Shown here in pieces: positions 1 to 47,760 of a DNA stretch of 64,000 nucleotides. The position numbers and the translations under genes are program-made. Origin of the DNA: Trochalopteron elliotii (taxonomy: Eukaryota > Chordata > Aves > Passeriformes > Leiothrichidae); contig JANPWX010019802.1 of assembly GCA_024734555.1 (NCBI GenBank), positions 2,433,393 to 2,497,392 of the forward strand, given 5' to 3'. The notes below the pieces were generated by a model. The model ran no database searches, was not told the DNA's origin, and was given only the letters and a program-made list of their open reading frames with translations. Each line of letters opens with the position of its first letter. Positions within the stretch are counted from its first letter, which is position 1.

Positions 1-2654
1 TCAAACAGCATTTTGTGTTGCTAGAACTAACCTGCATACGTGCAGGCATGTCTGCTTTCAGTGAAGGATAAGTAGTGTAGTGTCCCTTGCTTTTCTCTAC
101 TGGTACAGCATTTTATTTCTAGTTGTTACCTTGGGTAACTACAAAGTGCTTATTTTCCTACTACACAGGTGATTTAACACTGTGCTTCTTTGCCCACTAA
201 TCACAAAAATCTTTCCAGAAACAGAGGTTATAGCAGAGCTACTGTTCAAAAAGTTCTTGAAATCTGCCTGAATGCCTGGGATCAAATTTCATTTTTACAT
301 CTTTATGAAGAAACAAATATTTGTAGTGCTGGGAGTATTCTTTGTCTTACATCATAACAACAGGCCACTGATCCCAAATAAAAAGGCTATCTCTGTATGT
401 TTCTAGTGGGTTTTTTTTAGTCCTCCTGAATGAGGAAACACTGATGAAAAGTGGTCAGGAAATAAGAAAAGGAAAAAAAAATCTACAAATATTTTCACAA
501 ATGCTCAGTGACATTTCGGTAGTAGACCCTTCCTAGAAGAATGCCTGGGATTTGTGTGAATATGGATGGTGACATAAGCAGGAAAAAGAAATATTATCTA
601 ACACATATGATTAAGGAAAATACCCCAAAATGCCAGGTATGTGAATAGAAAACACAGGACACACTTTGAGGGAAACAGTAGTGTTATAAGTATCAGTCTG
701 AATCTCATTCGACCTCTGGCAAATAGGCTTTACCAGTAGAATATACTGTTGTTTTTGTCAAACCCAAAGCACTATGAAATATCAAAAAACCAAACCACTC
801 TTTACTTGTTTACTTGTGTGACTTCCAGCATATTTCCTCCAGCACTTGAGAAATGGGAAGAACAGTCACATATGATGCTAACCCAGTATTAATAATCCAA
901 TGCATTTTAGGAGTCAGATGTGTAATACCAGTCTTTCATTTAAATCCATCATGAGTTGGGCATTTCACAAAAGACACAGACATAAGCTGTGAGGAGATAG
1001 GGGCAATAGGCACCCATGCATATGGCTCACTACAGAGCAATACCTGATCTGTCTCAGAAGAAAAGTGTAGATCTCCTAATTTCTACAATTATCACTCTGG
1101 CAAATCTCCTCTTTTGTAATACAGTTAATGGCCTTGAACTATTTTTTTTCTTTTATTTCTTGCTGTCTTCTCAGAACATTCTTCCTTTTCCTTTCCTTAT
1201 AAGGACAAGAAGCTCTGGTAGCTGTATGGTTTTCACACCCACTGGCTCTGCCAGTTGCTCCTTGTGTTCTCTTACATCTGCTTTGAAAGTAACATGACCC
1301 TTGAGTGAGCAGGAGAAAAAAGCAGTCATGGAAGGAAAGCAGCCCCACTGCACAAAAAGAAATGAACACATTTGCCCTGAAGGGTGGAGTTATAAATAGC
1401 TTATAATAGCAGAGCATTCAGGGCTTTTGGGGTGCAAAAATAACAAGCAAAGGGGAAATAAAGAGCATGGGACAAGTGCTATGAGTTGTAAGATGGAACA
1501 TGCAGAAGCAGACAGAGGTAGGCGTGGAGAGAAATAGAGATATGATGGAATACCTCTTTGGGAGATGAGAGTCAGCAAATTAGGTCATCAATCCTTAAAC
1601 CTTTCCTGGAGCTCTGTGTTATCTAAAGCTGTCCATAACCCTAAATTAGGGATGCTAAGTGACACATAACTGACATTTGAAGGCTGAGAAGGATTAGGCT
1701 GTGTAAATAGGTGAAGTGTACAAAGTGATGTAACAGAGAGAACTAAGATATCTCTCCTTCTATTCCTCTTCCTTCTTATCCTGTATAGCAGAAAAAGACT
1801 AATTTGGAATGGAAAACACTTAACACAATTTTTTTTCCCCTGGGATATTCTAAAGTGACTTGTGGGATTAACTGCACATCATATTGCTAGGGCAAATGCT
1901 TTCTTGTAATGAAGCGTGCCTAAACAGATAATACCATATGCTTCTGCACTTTTATACTAAATACTACAGCCTTTACACTGGAAGGCGTAGAATGGTTGGT
2001 CATTTTTTCTCTGTCCACTTTAAGAGAGTTACTCTGTTAAATGTTTATTGCAATTTTTAGGTTCCTATCAGGTTTATCATTCCCCATTTTATAGTGGAGC
2101 CAGAAACATTAAATATTCCCATTACAATGTTAATTAAAAACTGCTATTTCTCTGAAAGAATTAATAAAAAAAACTATTTTCATTTACAAATATAAATGAA
2201 TGACTAAAACAAAACAGATGGTTTACTTCAGAATTCCTTATTCCTTTTCGTGAGATACTTTAAATGACATGATTTAATTGATCAGTGCAAGGACAGACTG
2301 GACAAATCCATGAGAGAGAAATCACTGAATGCTATTAAACACAAATATAATCATGTCTGTATCAAAAAGTCCCTGGGATGCAAGTTACTGAAAACTGGGA
2401 GAGCATTCCGAAGAGACATCAGTAGATGTGTGCAGTTCTCATATTCATACATCCAGCCAACTTGTTTTGGCCAGTGTTAGAGCAAGTAAAACAGGTAAGA
2501 CGAGCAGTTTTTAGGCTGTTCTTAATTTAAATCTACAGTGTCAAGGAACATTTTTATTTAAAAACCTACTATGATTTCCTATGTATTTATTATTTAGCCA
2601 ATCACTACACTGTTTACATTCACTATAGGAATATAACTTCCCAGTAAAACTGAC
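1..2654 (-). other. BHMT intron 2 (partial)
   Basis: AT-rich intronic sequence downstream of exon 2 on the minus strand. I looked for the next BHMT exon (expected to begin with a Val-Arg-Gln-Leu-His-like stretch) and did not find it, so it should lie left of the window. The short ORFs near 1016-1578 have no recognisable similarity. No repeat family was recognised. Confidence 0.7.
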
Positions 2655-2787
2655 CTGCTTCTGGGTGTTCTACAGTTGCTTCAGGAGTCCAAGGCCCAGC
2701 TTTTACATATCCCCTCTTTTCAAGGGCAATGACAAATCCCCCATCTCCGATCACAATTTCTCCAGCATCCAAACGTTCTAGAATACC
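2655..2787 (-). CDS. BHMT: BHMT exon 2
   Basis: Acceptor CTTTCTCCAG|GGT ends at 2788 and donor GCAG|GTCAG begins at 2654. The 133-nt exon encodes 44 residues beginning [10 protein letters not shown] and ending VEHPEA, plus the first base of the next codon. Identity to vertebrate BHMT is very high over the whole exon. Confidence 0.96.
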
Positions 2788-5700
2788 CTGGAGAAAGCAG
2801 AAGGGCAGATAAACAATTACAGTTCTTCAATTTGGTGGCTAGTGTTATATTTGCAAGGCAGACATAAATATCTGTAAGCTAGCAGAAATATTTTTGCCAT
2901 AATAATAAAAAGTAATAAATTCCCTTCCTGAAATTCTAATTAAAGAATGGTAGATGCATTCTTTTGCATCATAAGGCTTAAATTTTCACACATATATTAT
3001 GTGTAAGACTTCTCATTAGTCAGTTATATTGTATTCCAGAGATATTGTTCCCAGAACTGTGAATCAGTGGTCCAATTCTGTTCCTATGAAAGTAATTTTC
3101 CATCTTAAATTCTCCTGTAAAATACATGAAAAACTTCTTAAAATAAAACACTAATACCACTGATCTCTTTATTAGCTCATTTGCTCTCTGGCTTCCAATG
3201 CCACCTTGACAGAGCCTTACCACAAACAGCCTCTGACATCAGATGGCACAACAGGCATCACAGAAAAGTAAGAATGCAACAGTTTCCTACCAAACAAGAT
3301 GCATCTCAGAGAGCTGACTTGCAGTTTCTGACAGTCTTTTCATGGGCCTGGGTTTGCTTATCCATATTTACAAAATGAAAGAAAATCCATTTTGTACTGT
3401 GCAGCCCTGAAATGTTTTAGAGTGCCAAATTAGAATCCTTACAGAACCTTATGCAAGATTAATCTTGCTTCTCCCTTGAACTCCACAGTAAAGCAAGCAA
3501 AGTTGCAATTACTTTTTTTTTTGTAAAACTGAAAAACATGAGAACAAATATTGGTTTCTCCTAAAATACATTACATTTTTATTCCTTTCATTGCTTCATT
3601 GACTCGTTCAAAATTTCTAAAATGTACCTTGCTGTTAGAGTTGGATTGACTTCTACTATTGGATGGCAACCATAATTCTGTCTGTATTAAAAAGTGGTTG
3701 AATGAAGACTACATATATGAAGGCAGTGGGTACAGGATAAGAATTAACCAAAGGTAAGACTGAAATTTCCATCCATAGTTTTCTTGATGGCACTGGCATT
3801 TCAACGGAAGTTTGAGGGAGTAGAAAAAAGAAAAGCCTTATGGACATAGAGTTGGGTGTGATTTTCATGCTGAGTGGACAGTTGTTTAACAATTACCCTT
3901 CAAACCAGTAATTATCTTTATTGATAATTTCCTTTTCATTAATACAATAATCTCGTGCCATATAGGCAGCAAAGACAAACGCTTATGATGTCTCAGCACT
4001 GCCATTTAGGCAGGACAAGAGCATGCCTTTCCAGCAGTAAGGGGAACTGTCCCAGCTTCAGTATCAAGTGTAAGATTCCTTGGAGGATACAAAACCTGGC
4101 TGAGAGCATCACTTGCTTTGGCTGAGGCTCTGGCATTATAGCAAAGGGGCAGGACTGGTCTGCACAGTGCTGCTGTGCACAGCTTTGCCAAGTGTTGGTC
4201 TGCAAATCTGCATCAGATGCCATTGCATTCTATGAACTTGCTAAAATATTGATCCGATTAACTTTAAAATGTCAACAAAGTGTGCAAGTTTTTATATTTG
4301 TTTCCACAGAATCAGGGAGAAACAATTTTAGTGTAAATGTCGGGAGGTTTTTTTTTTTTTTTTTGGTAAAGATTGTGCTTGCAACAAACTAGCTTTCATT
4401 TGTAACAGAATGCCTCAAATGGGGCCAGCAAAAGCTCAAAGCTTGAGTCCATGCTTCCCCCGTCTGCCAAAGAATCTTTTGTAGATGAAGCCTGCTTCAG
4501 AAATTTAATGTGTAGAGAACCAACATGCAGAAGAAAAAGAAATCTTTAACATAAAGGCAGCCTCAGCTTTGCTTTTTAACTGAACATTAAGTAATAGACA
4601 CAAAATTACATCACGTAAAGGTATTACATTTATTATATTAGGTATGTATTTAAATGTACTATAACAGAACTTTCTTTTAACAAGTCACTTCTAGTATTCA
4701 ATAGCAGGTTTTCTTCACAGTTCTGTTTCTTTGTGAAGTGCAAATCCTCACTTTTGACACACAGAAGCAACATAAGCCATGTTTGAATAGACCATGGCAC
4801 CTTAGCATATTGTGATATATTAAGTCTAGCACTAGGGTATCTAATGGCAGGAGAGATAAATGCAAAGCACAAAATACTTAATAAAAACTTTGTTTGTCAG
4901 TTCATGCTGGATTCAAATGGAAATACCCTTTTTGCAAACTTGATTACATGTCTGATATCTTCTTTTCACACCATTTTTACTTTATACACCGTGCAAAATA
5001 CAACCTATTTAACCACCATATAGCTAACCAAAGTTCAGCATCAATGTTGTTTTTTTCAGAGACCTACAGCTGTGCACTCCTGTCTAATCCAGACCAAAAC
5101 TGTACTGCCAGGTGATCTGGTAGGAAACAAATCTGGTGTTAAATTACAAAAAACCAGTTTGTGCAAAACGCTATCCAATGCTTTTTTTTTTTTTTTTTTT
5201 TTTTTTGAGCCATCTTTTGCTGCTTTACTTTTGCTACTATGAATGAAGTTGCACCACATGGTCCATACACCTATACAAGGAAAGAGTGAGTGCAAATGCC
5301 TCTATGAAGATATTCCTACTACCATCTTTAGGCATGTAGTACTGTGTACTGTACTGTACTGTGTACATGTAGTACATGTACTGTACTGTGTAAGTGAAAA
5401 GCCTGCTTGGTCAACCTATAACCCACCTTTTCATCAGTGGAGAGAAAATAAATCTTGAAACAACAATTCACATCTCAAGCCCTCAAGAGAGGTCCATTGC
5501 TTGTAGGGGGAATTTAGGACAGTTTTCTTCTGCTATGTGTTGAAATTAGGTGGTATATGCCAAAATATAAAAAGCAGAACAAATACCCCTCACCTTCTTT
5601 TATAACTGATCTACCTGTAGGACCTACAGCTCACAGACTTCCTCCCATATCTTTCTGCTATTTTGCACTACACATAAAAGTGAGTAAAACCCATTCCGAG

Positions 5701-6646
5701 AAAGATGTGCCCTATTAATGACAATAGCATCCTTTAAACAAAAGACAGATTATGTGATTCTGCTGAACCTTCTCAAGTAGCGGTCCAAATTACCAGGACC
5801 AACGTATGTCAGAGAGTTTGGCTTAGATATTGTTCATACCTGTGCTTTAATGGCCTGAATGGCTGGTGCCTGGATAAGTTTTTATATTGGCTTATTTCTT
5901 TAGCTAAATGGAGGAGCAGTGGGTATGCATACACAGGAGTCTGGGTTGATATCATGGATTGATGTTATAAGCACCAGTCATATCAAGCAATCTGGACTTT
6001 TTAAATAGACCAGTCAGGGGGCTGGAGACAGAAATCTCATCCAATAACAATTTATCTTTAAAATATTTATGATTTTAGTTTGCAGTGTGTTGCAAATCCT
6101 GCTTAATTTGTGAATTAAACAAGATTATGCTAAATTGTTTCGTACTCTGGTGGCTTCACTCTGCGTTCAGAGAAACCAAGATTATTTGGGCTGTGACTGT
6201 GTTAAGAGCAATCTAATTTATCTATCTGCCCCATAACGACGTTCAAATATCTTTTACGTCTCTATGCCGAACGGGTACAATTATTACGGCTTTATTTTAG
6301 GTTTCCACAAGTTCACCTTACCTGCAGAGATACCGAGTACCTTAGTGGGAGGTTAACCGGCGAGGGTCGCGCTAGTCAAGAAGCAGCTGCCCCGGAGAGC
6401 CGGCGGACACGACCCCGCGGAGGCGGGAGGGGTAGTCAGGATCTCTGCCCCTTGCCGGGCTCCGGGCGCCGAGCTTTCCCCGGCCCTGCCCTGTCCCGCT
6501 GAGGCATCGCCCGCCCGCGGCGGAGGGCATCGCCAAGGGGTCGCGGCTCCCGCTCCCACGGGGAGAAGCGGCCGGGTCTGCGCGAGGGAGGGAGACAGGA
6601 GATTTACCCTTTTGGCCGTCTTCGTGGTCTTCCTGATCGGCAGCAT
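2655..6646 (-). CDS. BHMT: Betaine-homocysteine S-methyltransferase, 5' part (exons 1-2)
   Basis: Cytosolic zinc enzyme that moves a methyl group from betaine to homocysteine, giving dimethylglycine and methionine. Two coding exons are visible on the minus strand: exon 1 at 6646-6608 (13 codons, phase 0) and exon 2 at 2787-2655 (44 codons plus one base). Exon 2 reads [17 protein letters not shown] and later KAGPWTPEA, a near-exact match to the start of the homocysteine-binding barrel of BHMT. The Asp of GDGG and the Trp of GPWTP match human Asp26 (homocysteine) and Trp44 (betaine). The zinc cysteines lie in later exons outside the window. The N-terminal peptide [13 protein letters not shown] is basic, as in mammals, but differs in sequence. 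The gene is head to head with DMGDH, which uses its product. BHMT2 is not excluded by this short stretch, but it is best known as a mammalian duplicate. Confidence 0.93.
5182..5206. repeat. Poly(T) run, 25 nt
   Basis: Uninterrupted T homopolymer on the plus strand, which is poly(A) in the BHMT transcript direction. It could be the tail of an old minus-strand retrocopy, but no recognisable body was seen beside it. Confidence 0.7.
5336..5396. repeat. Degenerate GTACT tandem array
   Basis: About 60 bp made of GTACT and GTAC units with ACATGT interruptions. It includes the perfect 12-bp palindrome AGTACATGTACT. Because GTAC is its own reverse complement, the whole array can pair with itself in many registers. 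Confidence 0.8.
6608..6646 (-). CDS. BHMT: BHMT exon 1 coding part (start codon)
   Basis: ATG at 6646-6644 with A at -3 (AAGATGC). It encodes [13 protein letters not shown] and stops at the donor AGG|GTAAAT (GT at 6607-6606). In-frame sequence upstream of the ATG reaches a TAG eight codons into the 5' leader with no other Met, so this start is the only one available. Phase 0 joins it to the Gly-Ile-Leu-Glu of exon 2, the same junction position as in mammalian BHMT (after the Lys/Arg-rich peptide). The sequence differs from the mammalian MPPxGxKKAKK pattern, so the call rests on position, phase and splice site. Confidence 0.8.
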
Positions 6647-6735
6647 CTTCTTCGCCCAGGGACGCTGGCTGCCCGGCTATGCCCCGACGGCTCGGCACGA
6701 ACCTCACTCAGCCCAGCGGTCTCTCGGGCCGCACG

Positions 6736-6741
6736 TTTATA
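6736..6741 (-). promoter_or_regulatory. BHMT: TATA box of BHMT
   Basis: TATAAA on the minus strand, in GCTATAAACG, about 90 bp upstream of the BHMT start codon at 6646. A start site about 30 bp downstream (near 6710) would leave a 5' UTR of roughly 60 nt. Spacing and orientation support BHMT rather than DMGDH. Confidence 0.65.
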
Positions 6742-6820
6742 GCCCGAGGAGGAGGCGGGACGCTGTGGGCAGCGCTGCAGGCGGCACCCCCGCCCGGCCC
6801 GGCCCGGCCCCTGACCCCGT

Positions 6821-7185
6821 NNNNNNNNNNNNNNNNNNNNNNNNNNNNNNNNNNNNNNNNNNNNNNNNNNNNNNNNNNNNNNNNNNNNNNNNNNNNNNNN
6901 NNNNNNNNNNNNNNNNNNNNNNNNNNNNNNNNNNNNNNNNNNNNNNNNNNNNNNNNNNNNNNNNNNNNNNNNNNNNNNNNNNNNNNNNNNNNNNNNNNNN
7001 NNNNNNNNNNNNNNNNNNNNNNNNNNNNNNNNNNNNNNNNNNNNNNNNNNNNNNNNNNNNNNNNNNNNNNNNNNNNNNNNNNNNNNNNNNNNNNNNNNNN
7101 NNNNNNNNNNNNNNNNNNNNNNNNNNNNNNNNNNNNNNNNNNNNNNNNNNNNNNNNNNNNNNNNNNNNNNNNNNNNNNNNNNNNN
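6821..7185. other. Assembly gap (365 N) in CpG island
   Basis: Run of N between very GC-rich flanks. It is the most likely site of DMGDH exon 1 and its start codon. Open frames crossing the gap are artefacts. Confidence 0.95.
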
Positions 7186-9036
7186 TGTGGGCCGGACCTG
7201 GCGGGGACGCGGGCTGAGGGACCGGTGGAGGTCGCGGCCGCCGTGCTGCTGCTGCTGTCGGGGATGCCCAGAAAAGGCTCTTGGTGACGGGAGCCAGCGC
7301 CGGCTGCCGGGCTGCGGGCGCTCCACGGCCAGCCGGCTGGGGCACCTGTAGCCAGAAAGGGCCTCGCTGCCCCTCGCAAAGCCGGAGCCAGCCCGGGGTG
7401 CGTGGCTGACCTGGTGTAGCAAGGTCCCGTCTGTTGTCTTCTGGGCCGTACCGATAAGCAAATAATGACCGGTTTTAACTGGCAGGATCAAACATCTGGG
7501 TGAACCGTGTAGCTAAGTGGGAAGGTGAGCCCCGGATTCTTGCCAGACTCCTGGGCAAAGGTTTGAAAGAAGCTGAAAGGAACTTGAGGAGATCTCAAAT
7601 CCACAGCAAAGAAGAACAATCAGAAAACTCTTTATGCTTGACCATAATTACCAGGTGCCTCAAATTCAGTAGTGGTGCTAGTGTGTCACACATCTGGCTG
7701 TTAAACAGCTAACTGTTAACTTGCAAAAATTAATATGTAATCAGAAAAAAAGAACCCGTGCGTGTGTGTGGTGCACCAGAACACCTGTGGTGTCCTGTGT
7801 GCCCACTTATTTTACTTTTCATTCGCCACCTTCTAGTGTATAAGCAGGGTGCATATTCCTCTTGCAATGACATTTAAAATGTTATAAGATCTCCATTCAT
7901 AAGACTTAAAACTAGCAGCGTTTATTCCTGACTGGAAGAGGTAGAAGACGAGTTATACATTAGAAAGTCTGTTGCCAGAGAAGTTGAAAGTGTAAGAGGA
8001 GAGGAGAGATAAAACTGAGTATTTATTAACTGTCCTGAAAGGAAGGATAGTGTGGTTTCATGGTAGTCTGTAGTGCTACTGTAATAATATGTCCTACCTT
8101 TTCTCACATCCAAAAAAATTACTTCTTAAAAATTTGTGATAAATTTCCACATGTAGCTTACTGCTTAACTGTCTGTGGGTGAGGCAGTAGAGAGAAGGAT
8201 CAATCGACTTGCAGAAGAATAGGGCTGCCTATGGCAGCAGTTCGGGTTTATGCTGGACTGAAGTAGTGAAAGCACAGTGTGGAGTGGCAGGTGTGGGCCA
8301 TTGACAAAAACCTGTTCCTATAATGTTTTGTCTTAAGCAAAGTAGGACAAGTCAACTCTGGGAATGGCTCAGTTGTTTAGAGCATGGTGCAAGTAACACC
8401 AGGGTTGTGAATTCAATCTCTGCATGGGCCATTCACTTAAAAGTTGGCCTTGATGATCATTGTGGGTACCTTCCAACTCATAATATTCTGTGAATCTGTG
8501 AACATGGCAAAACAGACAGCACATGAAAGTAAGTACCAAGCTTTATTCTTCATGAACATGTACACTGATGTATTCTACTGACATTGGTTTTAGAATTTTA
8601 TTAGGTGGCCTTACTGAGTAAATATTTTTTAAAGCCTTTTTGTTGCCCATACAGCACTTTGGAAAAATCAGGTTTTGACATTGTCATGTTAGGCATCAGT
8701 TTCTTTTTGAAAAATAGCATCTACATATAAGGGTATATTGGATAAATAGTATTTAAAGTTGCAAGTGGAAGCAAACTTGTTTTGTTGTTTCATGTGTTGA
8801 TTTTTTTTTTTTATTGCTACTATTTACTTATATGACCCTCAAAGAGGATTTACTTTAAAAGTGGATATGAGTGAACTGGTTACGTTTTAAGCCATGTGTG
8901 TAAACTCCTAAGCAGAAACCCACATGTATTATGGTCAAAGCTATAAACAAAAGAGATGGGGGAAAGTACAAAAAATTTGTACTTTTTCTAACTGTCTGTA
9001 ATTTTTTTTAAGGTTTTTTTTTTCTTTTTTTTTTAG
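7186..9036 (+). other. DMGDH 5' region / intron 1
   Basis: From the right edge of the gap to the exon 2 acceptor. The first 300 bp are CpG island; the rest is AT-rich and holds the SINE at 8358-8503 and a T-rich acceptor tract. No sequence encoding a targeting peptide that ends in the phase exon 2 needs (two bases of a codon) was found here. Confidence 0.65.
8358..8503 (+). mobile_element. tRNA-Ile-derived SINE with CR1-type tail (TguSINE1-like)
   Basis: The head contains a pol III A-box-like stretch (TGGCTCAGTTGTTTAGAGC) followed by GGTGCAAGTAACACC, then a decayed B box (TTGTGAATTCAATC) and GCATGGGCCA. This order and spacing match tRNA-Ile(AAT). The body continues into a segment like CR1 3' ends (TTGATGATCATTGTGGGTACC, then CTTCCAACTC) and ends in ATTCTGTGAATCTGTGA, the CR1 8-mer tail. 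The structure is known from TguSINE1, a CR1-mobilised SINE of passerines. Mutated A/B boxes and loss of the acceptor stem indicate an old, inactive copy. Confidence 0.85.
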
Positions 9037-46542
<37,506 letters not shown>

Positions 46543-47231
46543 ACACAGACGAGGACACAGCAAATTGTGCAGTAGGAAATAGAACCATTATTATGCATAA
46601 AATTAAGAGAACTAAACTACTCAGATTTTCTAATTACTAAACACAAGATCTTCACTGTCATACATGAGAAATCCAACGGCAGTGCTTCCTACTTCCCTGT
46701 ATGCACCGTTGATATTAGGGAGCTGAGCAGAGGTGGTGAGTTGCCGTGTGTTCTGCTTCCCAGTGCACTTGTGAGCAGAAAGTGGCAGGGAATGAGCACA
46801 TCATTGACTCAGCTTGCTCCCACATTGGCTGGCAGATCTGTGTTAATCTGTACGAGAAATTGCTCTTGATCCTGTCCAATAGCAAATTCTTGCCCCTCAC
46901 TCACACTCACAGTTCCTCTTTTGCCTGCCCTTGAGGTAAGGTAGCTTATCCTGCCTTCTTTACACATGAATATCAAGCTTACCAGAAAATCCTGTCACTA
47001 GTTCTACACAGAATGCTTCATAAGGAATTGAAAGACATCCCATTAACCATTAAAATAATAAAGGCATTATTAAAGGTAAACTGAACTCTTGACATTTTTT
47101 TTCTTTGTGTTGACCTGGCAGAAATTCTCATTGCAGACCAAAATTTAGCTCTTCTCAATGAAACAGTTATAGGAAGCCCATTCTTCACTATTTTACATAA
47201 ATCACCTAGCATATTACATGTAATATTCTAC

Positions 47232-47237
47232 AATAAA
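47232..47237 (+). terminator. Candidate poly(A) signal, DMGDH
   Basis: AATAAA about 690 nt after the stop codon, followed by a T-rich stretch (GTATGTTCAATTTC). Other AATAAA copies are at 47057 and 47488. Confidence 0.4.
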
Positions 47238-47732
47238 CAGTATGTTCAATTTCTGAACAAATCTTAAATTTGAGATTTACTGTATTAAATCTGAGCCACT
47301 GACTGGCCAAAGATGGCCAGTTTTTTCTTACTATTAATTATAGATTGAAGTAAGAGCCATATATTATTACACAGAAATAATAGCAATGAAAAATATAATT
47401 AAATTCACAGCAAAGGAGCTTATTGAGTGTTAAATATTCAGTAACCCAGGTAAGCAGCATTGGGATATGATGGGAACACACTAAATTAATAAAAAACTTA
47501 TCTGGAACTCAGTAATATTCTCAACAATTCTTTTGAGTAACAATGTTAAAATTTTCAGTTTAGTAATGTTGTTGTTTAGGCTGTAGATAAGTCTTTTCAA
47601 AGTATGTATGAATCATGTCGAAAATGCACTTTCTTAAAGAGAGTGGGTGCCTCTAAATCTTCAGCAAAGAAGCAAATGTATAAATAGTACATACCAGGAG
47701 AAACATAATTTGAGTAATGAACACTCACTCTT

Positions 47733-47738
47733 AATAAA
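47733..47738 (+). terminator. Candidate poly(A) signal, DMGDH (distal)
   Basis: AATAAA followed about 20 nt later by the GT-rich sequence TTATATTGTGCTGTTTTG, the best downstream element among the four candidates. Confidence 0.45.
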
Positions 47739-47760
47739 GTAAGCTGACATTATATTGTGC

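Larger units (their letters stand above)
2788..6607 (-). other. BHMT intron 1
   Basis: A 3.8-kb intron between exon 1 and exon 2. It holds a poly(T) run of 25 at 5182-5206, a GTACT-rich palindromic array at 5336-5396 and a shorter T run near 4350-4364. The last 250 bases (6350-6607) belong to the CpG island. No coding sequence was recognised. Confidence 0.8.
6350..7480. promoter_or_regulatory. CpG island, shared BHMT/DMGDH promoter region
   Basis: GC- and CpG-dense block in an otherwise AT-rich region, broken by the gap at 6821-7185. It covers BHMT exon 1 and its TATA box on the left and faces DMGDH on the right. It is therefore the likely bidirectional promoter of the two consecutive choline-catabolism genes. 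The right-hand part has a run of GCT/CTG codons (about 7239-7257) that is simple sequence. Confidence 0.8.
46543..47760 (+). other. DMGDH: DMGDH 3' UTR (extent uncertain)
   Basis: AT-rich sequence after the stop codon with four candidate AATAAA signals. The end cannot be fixed from sequence alone. Confidence 0.5.

Noticed and set aside
6604..7491. Long open frames on both strands across the first gap
   Set aside because: Most codons are N; the frames exist only because the gap contains no stops. Only exon 1 of BHMT at the left edge is supported.
7500..7526. Possible DMGDH exon 1 ending at the strong donor GAAG|GTGAGC (7525/7526)
   Set aside because: The frame needed to match exon 2 contains a stop (TAA) just upstream, and no targeting peptide is visible. 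It could still be a non-coding exon.
8358..8430. tRNA-Ile gene
   Set aside because: Acceptor stem and B box are degraded and a CR1-type tail follows; it is a SINE head, not a functional tRNA.
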